This document shows, one piece after another, positions 38,019 to 48,632 of a stretch of 64,000 bases of DNA. The position numbers and the translations under genes were made by a program. The notes under the pieces are model-generated. The model was not told the DNA's origin. It searched no databases and was given only the letters and a program-made list of their open reading frames with translations. Source of the DNA: Ifrita kowaldi (Eukaryota > Chordata > Aves > Passeriformes > Cinclosomatidae); NCBI GenBank assembly GCA_013398055.1, contig VZRS01007388.1:647923-711922 (forward strand), written 5' to 3'. Position 1 is the stretch's first letter. Every line of letters begins with the position of its first letter.

Positions 38019-39596
38019 TGGTGTTCTTGCCACCAAAAGCAGCAATCTGGCAGCTAGAGCAATATAAACCATGAGAGGTTTTTACCCTTCATCCTCCCCA
38101 TTTGTATTGTAATCACATGTCTTTAAATCATTGCCAACATTTTTTATTTGCAATTCTGTTAATGTTTCTAGGTTACTATTGGTAAAATATCTGACTGGAA
38201 AGTACATACAAAAATTACCACATATTGGACAAGTTTTGGGCGACATCGGCTTTTATTTAAAGCAAAAAAGGAGTGCAGGGTTTTGGTTCAAAGCTTACTT
38301 TCAATTTTGATTATTGACAGATAACTTTTCAAATTATCTTGCACCCAGAGGTCTGCAAATACAGTACTCCTTGAGTTCATAAAATTAAAACTTCTTACAG
38401 TTTGAGGGAAACTTGCACAGATCTCTCAGTCTGTGTAAGAGAGTCACTCTATTTCTGTTTCTATTTCCTTGCAGGGCTATTTAAGGAGAAAGGCAAACAG
38501 GAGGCTTTCAAAAGACCAAAGGTTTGTTCTCAGCATGTGTCACAATGGGAGCAGAAAGTAAAAGTGGAGCTGCACTTTCTCCCAAACTTATTTCACAGTC
38601 TGAGCCCCTGCAGGGACACGTGGCCTTTTGCAACACCCCTTGTCTTTACAGCCTGCAAATGGCAGCAGGCCACAGCTCCCTCTGAATTCCACGTTTACCA
38701 CTGAACTGAGTGGCAAAATGTCTAAGACTGCCAGCACCCACTGAAATGTGCTGCTACCCCTGTCCAGAAACACACAGGCCAACCTACCCAGGCCATTCAC
38801 AAGCAAGCAGAAGCAAGGATGACAGTGAGTAACTGTCACCAAAGTAATTAAGGAAAGCAGGTGTAAAGCACTCCAACAGGGAATTGTGCGATTTGGATGT
38901 GATTTGATCTCAAAGAAATCCAGTTTAGATACATATGCTTTGAACTTTACGTGAGCTTTGTGGCCTATATCTCTTAGGTGGGAAGGGTCAAGAAGAGGTT
39001 GAGAGATTGTGCTTCCTCCTTCCTGTCACTCCAGAAGCGATGTATGATTCATTTCTCTCGTGTTTCATCTTCAGTACTTCTGACTTCCACTGCAACTAAA
39101 TGATGCAAGAATTAAACAAGCTTTAACAAACTTTGAGAAGTTTAACACTTGGATATAGATTCAGGAGGATTCTGTGTGTATCCAAACCTGATTTCTCTTC
39201 TGAAATGTACACCAACACTCTAGCTTGCATGTACACCCAGTTAAGCATTGCATGGCAACAAACAAAATTAATCACAGCTGATGAACTGAAACTTGCCACA
39301 GAGAGTCCAGTGTAAACAAAGTAAGCACTTTACACATTCTGTCTGCCTTGCCATTTAAACAAAATAATTGAGAAATTTTAAGGTGAAAAATTTTCACGTA
39401 TCAGACCATAACAAGTTATTAGAGCACTTTGCAGGAGCTGAGCTATGTAACACTAACGAGAATGTGGATAAAGAAGAGCAGCACCGCAGTGGCTTTCCCT
39501 ACTGCCTCGTGCTGGCAGACATCCCCTCAGACATGCAGTTCAGCTTGTGCCTACAAGAAAACTGCAGGGAGGGAGCAGAAACAGTGCTGTGGGAGA

Positions 39597-39700
39597 GAGG
39601 CAACAATATAGGAATGGGGAGAGAGTGGGAGGGTGATGGCAAAAGCCCAAGGAATGGTGGGAGTGGGAATGGAAATGGAAATGAGGGAGAGAAGAAAGCA
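39597..39700. repeat. G/A-rich low-complexity tract
   Basis: Degenerate GGGAGT/GGAAAT units on the plus strand with a short unique insert near 39640. It explains the Gly-Asn-rich end of the open frame across it. Confidence 0.7.
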
Positions 39701-40241
39701 ATAGCCAGGAGATCCACATAAAGCAGGTTGTGAATTACAGGGTTACGCATGGTAAGCCATCTGTCACTTCTCCTCAGGCAAGGATACTTGTTTGGTAGTG
39801 AGATGGATAACACTTGGCTGTGTTTCCATAGCAAGCATTCCCTTACTCCAAGAGTAACCAAATTTTAACTGGGACAATCCCCACTGCTTTTGAAGATGCA
39901 TGGGAGGGCCATGTGCTTTGATCAAAGCCATATACACTACCAAAATCACAAAGAAGATGTCAAAGCACATCACTAGACATCCAGACTGCCTGTCACAGTC
40001 CAGTCAGCACATTCGTTCTCCATCCAAGACAGTGGCAGACTCATCACATGATTGGCCCTGTGTCTGAAAAAGCACAATCTTTTGATTTGTCAGTTTACTT
40101 CCTTCTCCATCTGAGGGCATGGCTTCGATAGAATCTCTGTTCATATTATCAGATCTCCTACAGTTTAGATATTTGCTAAACTTTACCCTCATCATTTTTT
40201 TCTTCTGATGGAACCACCCTTCTTTTCTGGTTTTTGTATAG

Positions 40242-40821
40242 TATGCTGGTTTTGGCTGCAGTGGAGTTAATTGTCTCCACAGTAGCTGGTATGGGACTAT
40301 GTTTTGAACAGTGTTGATAACACAGAGATGTTTTTGTTATTGCTGAGCAGGGCTTACACAGAGCCAAGGCCTTTTCTGCTTTTCATGCTGCCGCGCTGGA
40401 GAGGAAGTTGGGAGTGCACGGGAGGTTGGGAGGAGACACAGCCAGGACAGGTGACCCCAACTGACCAGAGAAATATTCCAGACCAAGTGACATCATGCTC
40501 TGTACATAAAGCGGGGGACAAAGGAGGAACAGGAGGGGCTGATCTGGGTTCAGAAAGGGGGGTCTGGCATCAGTCAGCAGGTCGTGAGCAATCGTACAGT
40601 GCATCACTTGGGTTTCCCTTTTTATTATCATTGTTATTATTATCATTTACCATCATTACTGTATTTTACTTTATTTTCAATTATGAAACAGTTTTTATCT
40701 GAACCTACAAATTTTGCTTTGATTCTCCTCCCCATTCCACCAGGTTTGGGGAGGGAAGAATGGGGGGGTTGAGAGAGAAGCTGTGGGGTGCTTAATTTCC
40801 AGCTGGGCTTAAACCATGATA
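40242..40821 (+). mobile_element. Solo LTR of an avian ERVL-type endogenous retrovirus
   Basis: About 580 bp follow closely, block by block, the bird ERVL LTR consensus I remember: ctggttttggctg at the start, cacagtagctggtatggg, gttgataacacagagatgttttt, ttgctgagcagggcttacacagagccaaggcc, gacaggtgaccccaactgacc, the cataaag promoter-like site (about 40505), the pyrimidine-rich part and the terminal ggcttaaaccatgata. The pentamer tatag sits directly before the element (40237-40241) and again at 40827-40831, five bases past the expected end, so it may be the 5-bp target duplication displaced by a small change. Terminal TGT/ACA bases are mutated. There is no internal viral sequence and no partner LTR, so it is a solo LTR and is moderately old. 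A 132-codon frame crossing it (40304-40702) is not a viral gene. Confidence 0.93.
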
Positions 40822-41046
40822 ATTGCTATAGCTTGGAAAAGCACTAGCCAAGGACAGAAATCCTACTGCTACTGATGCTCTCCAAAGAGAAGCAAAAAGG
40901 TAATTCCTGCCCCAAAGAGCAAACACTGTTGATGTAAATGTATCCCTGTTTTCAGGGAGCATTCAACCAGCCAAGCAAAGAGTTCTACATTTTCTTTTTA
41001 TTTTCTTTTTCTTCTTTTTTCTTTTTTTTTTTAATGATGTGTAGTT
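40822..41046. other. Spacer between ERVL LTR and CR1
   Basis: Unique sequence followed by a pyrimidine tract (40989-41032). No gene. Confidence 0.5.
40989..41032. repeat. Pyrimidine (T/C) tract
   Basis: Almost pure T with scattered C, broken by a single A, adjoining the 3' side of the minus-strand CR1 fragment. CR1 elements do not end in poly-A, so this is more likely an independent low-complexity tract. Confidence 0.85.
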
Positions 41047-41440
41047 TATGTTGGAAGGTACATAGAAGGCCATTGGGTTCAAATACTGCTCAAAGCTGGG
41101 CTAACTTCAAGGCTAAATTGTGTTTCCTAGGGGTTCATGCAGCTGAGTTTCTCATACCTCAAAGGATGGAGATAGCACAGCCTTTCTGGGCAGCCTTTCC
41201 AGGCAGCCTTTCCAGCATTAAATCAACCCCCCAAGGAAGAATCACTTTTCTTCAGATGAATTTCCCTTGTTTCAACTTGGGTCCACTGCCTCTTGTTCTG
41301 CTGTGCACCTGCAAGAGCCTGGCTTCATCTTTTCTGTAACAGAGATGAAGACAGAAAATTGATCTTTCTTTAGCCATCTCTTTTCCAGGCTGCAGAAATG
41401 CAGCTCTCTCAGCTTCTTCTCATATGTCATCTGCTCAATG
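41047..41440 (-). mobile_element. CR1 LINE fragment, old
   Basis: On the plus strand the blocks come in the order expected of a reverse-complemented CR1 3' end: ttggaagg...ccattgggttcaa, aaggatggagatagcacagcctttctgggcagcc, cactgcctcttgttctgctgtgcacctgcaagagcctggc, ccaggctgcagaaatgcagctctctcagcttcttctcatatg. Divergence is high, and the terminal ATCATAGAAT units are missing. A 13-bp unit (cagcctttccagg) is tandemly triplicated at 41178-41215 inside the element. The left part of a 133-codon plus frame (40938-41339) covers it by chance. The right edge is uncertain; weaker CR1-like text may reach about 41670. Confidence 0.88.
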
Positions 41441-44400
41441 CAAATGTTTGCATTTTCCTAATCTGTCAAATTTAATGGAGTATTTTCACTGTTTGAAAGT
41501 AGGTGTCCTAGTGGATGTGTCACAGTGGGTAATCCTGACAGAGACGCAGTAAGCGATCAAATTCTGGCAAGACCCTAAGAATCCCTCTCTCTGGTGAGGC
41601 GAGGGTTTCACTCTCAGAGCTATCATACAGTTCAAGACAAAAAGACCCCCAGGCCTTTTTGTTTTCTGGCTCAGTTGTTTCCCCAGACCTTGCTATCACT
41701 GAGATTTATCTTGATTTTCTGCAAAGGGCACTGATTTAAGATGTCTGCATTCTAAATCTGATTGCCACCTGTGCTGCTGTTTTTGCTACCATATTTGCAG
41801 TGGCTTATTCCTCAACACTATGATTTGATCTTACCACAAAATATGCAATACTGCACCCAGGCAAGTACCTTGGAAAAAATCAATTACTACACATGCATGC
41901 ACAAACTCAGTAGCTTTTCTTTTGATGATATACCACACTGCAGATTGCATATACAAGGGCAGATTGAGCTTTTAAGAACATAAAAGCACTTAGAGGACTT
42001 CACTGTTTAACAGACACAGACTAATCTCTTCCTCTCTGACAGTCAGGCTTCAGAGTTCACCGTGTGTGCATACAGATACAAGATAATGAACAGATATTTA
42101 TTCTATACAGAATTCAAAAGCAGAGTGGAAAATTCTCCCATTTCTACTGTGTGAAATTTCAGATATCTTGCTGCAGTAAAATAAATTGTTACCCTGTATA
42201 ACACTGTAGCTATTCTGTCTAGTATTCTTTCCCAAAAGTGAATTGTGTTTCTTTCATTATAAGCCATTTACGGTCTCACTTGTGAAACACGTCCTTTTCA
42301 GTCCTCCCTTCCTTAAAGATAACACAACAGTGCAATATAATGTCAGACCATTCACTGCTCATACATGTCTATCTCTTTGCACAGAGAATGAAAGCTCTTT
42401 CCTACAATTTGAAACATTTCCACAATGACTAATTTTGGTCTTCTAATCAAACAAGAGGGTGTGCTTTATCATTTAATTTATTCTCAGTGTTTGAAATGAG
42501 CCAGCTGTTTAAAGGGAAGTTTGTTGACTTCCATCTAAATTCTTATCTTCATTAAATGACTATTAGTAATATAACAAATGAACAACTTAATAAACACAAA
42601 AAATTGCTTATCTAAATGTAGTTAGTGAGGGCTATCGAACCAGATAATTTTCCCTTAGTTTTCTGAAAAAGATAAAACTATGTTATCTCACTTAGGTCAC
42701 CAGGGAAATTAACTTCTCCACTATCAAATCTCTTGCAAAGTCCACTTCCATTGAATGCGTACTTGTACCTCCTTTGATTACCTCCTTTCTGTAGATACCT
42801 TGAACAACCACTCAATGACATTTCTTAGTAATTTTGCTTTTGGAATATAAGAAAGTTAGAGCACTGCTTTCTTCTGCTTTATTCCAGTTGTCCTTTTACA
42901 CAGAAAAAGAACTTAAAATCCTATAAATATTCTAGGTTTTCTCAGAAGTTTGCTCTCACCACTGCCCACCATGGAGAATTAAATAGGTCTTATTTTGTGC
43001 CGGTGTAGGCAGGGTTGGGGATTCAGAGTCAGCAGCTCAGCAGCTCTAACTGCTCTGCTCAGACAAATGAGTCCCAGAAAGGTCCTAAAGAGGTTCAGAG
43101 TGATCCTGCTTATGCAAAGCACTGCTGTTCTTCATGCAGGGCTGGACTTCCCCTCCTGTGAAACCTCTCAGACATATAATGCAGGTTCTCATACAGATTT
43201 TCAGCACCAGTCAAAGTCATTCTCACTTGCATTGCAGTGTTCAGGTCTCTGTTTACAGGGATTTAGGTTTTTTAAGCAATTGGGTTTGGTTTTCAAAAAA
43301 AAAAAAGCAACCCATGCTGGCCTGATGTTCACCTTCAGAGTCAGCCCATAAATCAGCAAGAACATGATGGCAGCGATTCTCTCCAGAAATAATTGTAATT
43401 CAGACTACCTAGAAAAGACATTTAAAACTTCTCATTTCACTGAGTTATTGTCTTTAGATAATAGTGCACTTACCTTAATCTTGGAACTTCTAACATAAAA
43501 ATATTTCATCTCTCTGTTTTCTTAAAAATAGAAAAATACAGCACTGGCTGTCTAATCAAAGATATTTCTGAATTTGTATTTTATAAAAAAGAGGGGTTTA
43601 TAAATCCTAAAGACAATTTACTTTTTCCAGGAATGAATTTCTTGCAAATGAAACTATTTACAAAAAAACATGCTTTTTCACCAGTCAGGAGTCACAAGAT
43701 GAGAAGCAGCTACCACCAGAAGTGAAAAAACCACAAAGTAGGTAGGGTACATCTGGTTAAAAAATTTGACCCTGACCTTTATCAGGCTATGACTAAGTTT
43801 TAGTCACCACTTATTACTTCTTATTAATTCACTTACATTGCAATTATACAATGGAAAGAAAATCAAGGAACTCATAAAATATATCTAGTTCATCACAACA
43901 ATATTTCAAATATTACTTATATAAAATCTTAAGATCTCGCCTGCAAAACAGATGCTTCCACATTGAGGGCAAACCTCCCTGGAGGTGATAATAACTTAAG
44001 CACCTCATCTGAAGCACACAGGTTTGTCTTGTTTTATAAACGTTAGTATTAATGATGGTTTTTTTAGTTTGAAATTAAATTATAATTCTGTACTTGGATT
44101 TCTAAGCATTAGCAATAGTTAAAATATTCTAATGACCCACCTTAAAACATTAGCACTCAAGCATCTTTAGAAATGTAGGAAAGGCTTTTCTGATGTCCCT
44201 GATTTTCTGTGGGTCATCTCTTGCCCTTGGGTTTGTCCTGTCAATGAGTTCATGGAGTCTAGCATTAAAATGGCTGCATTTGCATTGAGCCATGCATGTG
44301 CTGCAAGGAGAGGGAAGAATCAGGCTCTGTTAAAAGAATCAACATTTAAAACAGCAACAACAAGTGGAGAAGTGAATCTTTATATTTGGCATCTTCCTCA

Positions 44401-46129
44401 CAACAAATATTGAAAAACATTCTGTTCAACATCAGCAAGCTCAATGTCTCATTTATTTGAAGCCCAGCTCTCCAACTACAATCCTTTTTCTGTCTCTGGC
44501 ACATGCATACTGATGCAACAGGTACCCACAGGCTGCTTGCACAGATTGTCACAGCAGATTTTTAATCTATAATAAAGAATGAGAAGTTTGTGTTGACTGA
44601 AAAGTAATGAAACTTTCCGTCAAGATAAATTTTACGCATTAAATGTGCTCCGGGTTTAGATCAATGCAGATAGTGTCAAATAAAACAAAATACTACAAGG
44701 GAAGATTCACAAAAATTGATTGTGGCCAAAATACGCCCCAGCACTGTTAAGAGGTTTACTTCAGTAATGTCTGTGGTCATTGACTAGATCAATGAAACTC
44801 ATTCTTTCAACAGCATCCAATTATCAGTTTACCATGGAGCGAGCTTTCTAATAAATCAGTATACTTTACATAAAAGTAGACAAAGCTTCAATGAAACTTA
44901 ATAGCAAAATACAAAAATATTTTGGTTCCAGGAAACAGAGGTTTCTATCACACCCAAGAAAAAGGCCATTACTTTCCTTATTTAAGGCTGCTCCATAGGT
45001 AGTAACATTTTGAGGCAGTAACTTTCTGTTGGCTAGTTTATGATTAGCAGGATAATAGAGTTTGATTAAGCACTTAGGACAGGTGATCAAAATGCTTCAG
45101 TCATATTTACAGAACAAAAAATGGCAGGCACAGTGAGTGCCAAACAACATAAATTCAGGCATGGAATCAGATAGTCAATTAAAAACCACTTTTCACAACA
45201 CAAGTTCTGAAATGCTTTCTTACCAATATTACATGTCTCAGGTATATGTTTTTCCATTTTCTTGGACAAATAGGCAGCCAGTACCTATTCGAGCTTTACA
45301 GCAGAGTGGCAGACTTCAGGTCCTCCATGGCTACTCTTCTTTGTGCTCTCTAAGAGTTAATGGCATGAAGAGCCCCTAAACCTGTGTGCTGCCAGTAATA
45401 GATCACAGACACAGATAAACATGAGCACCACACAATTTGTAATGTGTTTGTGCCACACCGCCGCTGTAGAGCAGAGGTTTTCTAACTATCTCAGAGTTGG
45501 GAAGTCAAAAGGGAGAGAGATGAAGGATCAGATCCTAGAAAGATCTTATGAAGATCCGTTTAGAAATCCCAGCTGGCTGTCACATAAGACCAGGGGAAAC
45601 CTAACAGACAAATCTACAGAAAGCATGCAGCACTAAGAGCCAAAGCATCCAGTCTCAGAAGGTCCGAATTCACCCTGATTAGCTGTGAGATTAAAGGTCA
45701 CTTAAAAGGAAATGTTATTTAAAAATATAGCAATTTTACCCAATTCAGTGTCAAATGAATGTCTCTATAGTGATTATAGGCAGAGAGAGACCAGGAATGG
45801 GACAGATGCACCTGTGTCCAAATCCATCCCCAGAAGCCTGAGGAGAGGTTTATGGAATACGAAAGGCCATCAATGCCTCCTCTGCTCCTTGCAGAACATG
45901 TATGTGTACATCCAGCTCTACTTGGTCCATATTTTTATACCAATAAACCGTATTCTGCTATTATAATCTCATTGCTCTCATGGGTGCTGTTATTTAACCT
46001 TTAGTGTGCTCCAAACAATTCTGCAAAAAATGTAGATTGTGTGAGATAAACCACAGTGTCATTGCTGGCATGTTTGGCCCCTGCATTCACAGCAGGCCTG
46101 GTGCTGCCGCCAGGCTGGCTTCATTGCAG
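41441..46129. other. Unique non-coding stretch
   Basis: No gene recognised. A 118-codon plus frame (42995-43351) has no known domain. A short A run lies at 43297-43308. CR1-like remnants may persist to about 41670 (for example acccccaggcctttttg near 41646). Confidence 0.5.
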
Positions 46130-46182
46130 TGCTGGAATTACTAGGAGCAAATCAAAGGAACAAAAACCTACAATGCCTGAAG
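46130..46182 (+). other. Candidate 53-nt exon in a GC-richer patch
   Basis: The segment follows ggcttcattgcag (acceptor, 46117-46129) and ends in ctgaag before gtgagc (46183-46188), a near-perfect donor. One frame is open through it and reads LELLGANQRNKNLQCLK. The surrounding patch (about 46080-46330) is less AT-rich than its neighbours. No protein family is recognised and splice-like pairs can be fortuitous. Confidence 0.17.
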
Positions 46183-46831
46183 GTGAGCCTGGCCACTGCC
46201 CTGCATGCAGCAGAGCACTCTGAAAACACTCCCTGGTGCTGCACTGCACTGTTCCACCTGCCTGAGCTCTGTTTGCAGTGCCACATGCCCGGGGGGTATC
46301 TACTGCGTCACAGCAGCCCCTACACGAACTTGGGTAAAAGAGCTGGAAAAGAGCAAATCCTAAAAGCCAGTTGTTATTTTGTCTAGCGAATGGACTGAAT
46401 GCCAATTATTTAAAAACCTAACTGATCAATTAATATTGATTCTGCTTTGCTTCCCATTGATTACCAGGCTCAATGTAAGAGAGGAAAAAGAAATTGTTCT
46501 CTCGTATCCTTGATCCTGAGGTATAGTTGTGACAGCTTAGCACATAGCAGTAGGTTGTTCTTCATATAACCTACACAGAATACAAATTCCTATTGACATC
46601 AGCATGAAAAAAATGTCTGATAACTCCTTCATCACAGACTGTATTGTACTGAAAAACTCCCCAAAATGTGTTTTTCATTATATGTGTACCAGAGGTGGTA
46701 TATTTGAACAGAAAACTCCATATAGGCTGTAGGAAGTACAAATTGCTGACAAAAAGTTATCAATCAATCAGATACTGGAGTCAGAGGGTCACGAGTATTA
46801 AGACTGGTATTTGAGGGGATATGATTTTTAT

Positions 46832-46860
46832 TTTGTGGATAAGTTGAACTTACCCACAAA
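46832..46860. repeat. 29-bp near-perfect palindrome
   Basis: Fourteen-base arms tttgtggataagtt and aacttacccacaaa, with a single G between them, pair at 13 of 14 positions. It is a compact two-fold symmetric site. It could bind a dimeric factor, or record a small inversion event. Confidence 0.7.
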
Positions 46861-47144
46861 GAAGGAAAGATGGGAAGAAGAGATGATGGGAATGGTGAAC
46901 ATCCTTTTCAATGGCAATAAACTCAGCACAGTTCTCACCTCCTTTCCACAGCAGATGTTTGCTCCTCTGTGCATCCTTGTGACAAAACTACTGCTTTAAA
47001 CAAAAAAAATGTAGTTTAACACAGTGAGGCATAATTCCCAAGTAGATAATGAGAGACCATAAAAGTTCATAAAAATCAGTTTATCAAAGACAATTCATTG
47101 AGGCATGTTTCGATCCGTGAGAAGTACATACAGAGATAGTACAA

Positions 47145-47185
47145 GAGATGGTACAAGCAGATTTTTGGAGATGGTACAAGCAGAT
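47145..47185. repeat. 18-bp direct repeat, 23-bp period
   Basis: The sequence gagatggtacaagcagat occurs at 47145-47162 and exactly again at 47168-47185. A degenerate earlier version (agatagtacaaga) lies just upstream near 47134. A small local tandem duplication. Confidence 0.85.
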
Positions 47186-47759
47186 GAGTTTCTGTCCTAG
47201 GAAAATTCTCACATAAGATGAAACCTCTGAACTTGATCTTTCAGTTATGGGAAGAGCCCAATAAAGGCTCTGAGCCTGGTATTCCCATTGTGCTGGCAAA
47301 CATACAACAGCTACCAGTGAATTTAGCCCCCTTGCAGCCTCTAAGCCTACAAATTGTCTTAGGTGTATCTAATTTGCTGGATCGCTCCTAGGAAAAATTT
47401 GGCAGGACTGTCACATTCCAGCTTTGCTGATTGCCAGTGCCACAGCAGCTTTAAACAAAGTCTAAATCACATTGTCAAACCTACCTGTGGACACAGAGAA
47501 GTTTGAACCTGGGTGATTATAAAACATCTAGGCTGGGCAAAGCCTCATTATTTATTTCCAGAGCTTAGAAACAAATTCAATATCTTTAACAAAGTTAAAA
47601 GGTATTCCTTGTGCTCTAGATGCAATCCACTGACTATGTGGTTATAAACATTCACGTAATGTTCACACTAAATATTCTGTGTCTTCTCACTGGGTTTTGG
47701 TATTTGTGGGACCCACCCACAGCTAATATAAAAATCTGTACATACAGACATCTTCGCCA

Positions 47760-47935
47760 TGAGCCTCAGCAAGGAGTTGAGCAGGCCATATGCACCTCTG
47801 CTCAGGCATGGAGCCAGCTGTGGCTGTTCTGTGCCTCCCCCAGGACACACTGCAGTCCCTGGAAGGCTGAGCTCCTGCTCTCCAGCTGCAGCTGCGTGTC
47901 CTGGGCATGGAAAAGATGCACCCCCAGCTAGTTAG
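47760..47935. other. GC-richer patch of unknown nature
   Basis: A sharply bounded stretch rich in CAGC, CTGC and CCCC words within AT-rich DNA. Both strands are open for 60-100 codons here. It contains few CpG sites, so it is not a CpG island. It may be an old retroposed fragment or exon, but no family is recognised. Confidence 0.35.
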
Positions 47936-48612
47936 GGGGTTAGAGATGAAAGTCAACACCTTGAATGCTTGGATTCCCTTGAATCTGGGAGTATATAGAG
48001 CATTTTGTCTTAGAATTAGACTAATGATAACACAGCACTTTCAAAAAGTCCTGACATGTATTTTAAATGCCTAAATATGAACTTGCCTGATTATTTTGGA
48101 AAACCATCTAAAAACTCCTTTCTCTGTATTATACTCATAACTGAAATAATAAAATACAGATATGGACACAGTCTCTGATAAATCTGTTTTTTACATTTTA
48201 GCCCTAAACTCCTTTCACTTTCAGATGCTTACATAAGCATATTTCCATATTATAGTTTTCATCTTCTTATATGTTTTCCTCACAGTTTCAGTTTCTCCAT
48301 TTAAAGGAGTAACAATTATTTAAAATGTAAAAGCTTTCTCTCAATTTTGAAGCACAGCTCTGAGATATTCATACACCAATAATTAGATTCCAACACTAAA
48401 CCATCTTTTACCTTGCCTATTAAAAGTAAATTTATAACAGACTGATTATATCTCCCCTACAAGCTGCATACAAAAAAACTCCAATGAAATTGATTTAAGA
48501 TGGTTTAAAACCAGCATCACCAAGATAAAAAAAAGGACCTAGGAAATAATTATTTCTGTTGCATTCTTGTAGCTTACTATGAGAAGCAAATTCACAAAAG
48601 TTGTGAATCTGT

Positions 48613-48632
48613 AGACAGACAGACAGACAGAC
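48613..48632. repeat. (AGAC)n microsatellite
   Basis: Five consecutive AGAC units, grading into ACAC. Seen directly. Confidence 0.9.

Larger units (their letters stand above)
37842..40241. other. Unique stretch with a less AT-rich central part
   Basis: No gene recognised. It contains copy 2 of the 32-bp repeat, a less AT-rich part at about 38540-38830, and a G/A-rich tract at 39597-39700. Frames at 38402-38704 (100 codons) and 39368-39721 (117 codons), both plus strand, have no known motif; the tail of the second is built from the G/A-rich tract. Confidence 0.5.

Noticed and set aside
39368..39721. 117-codon plus-strand frame
   Set aside because: The Gly-Asn-rich tail comes from a G/A-rich low-complexity tract and the remainder has no recognised domain; length is within chance for this window.
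40304..40702. 132-codon frame that might be a retroviral gene
   Set aside because: It lies wholly within the ERVL LTR, which is non-coding, and has no retroviral protein motif.
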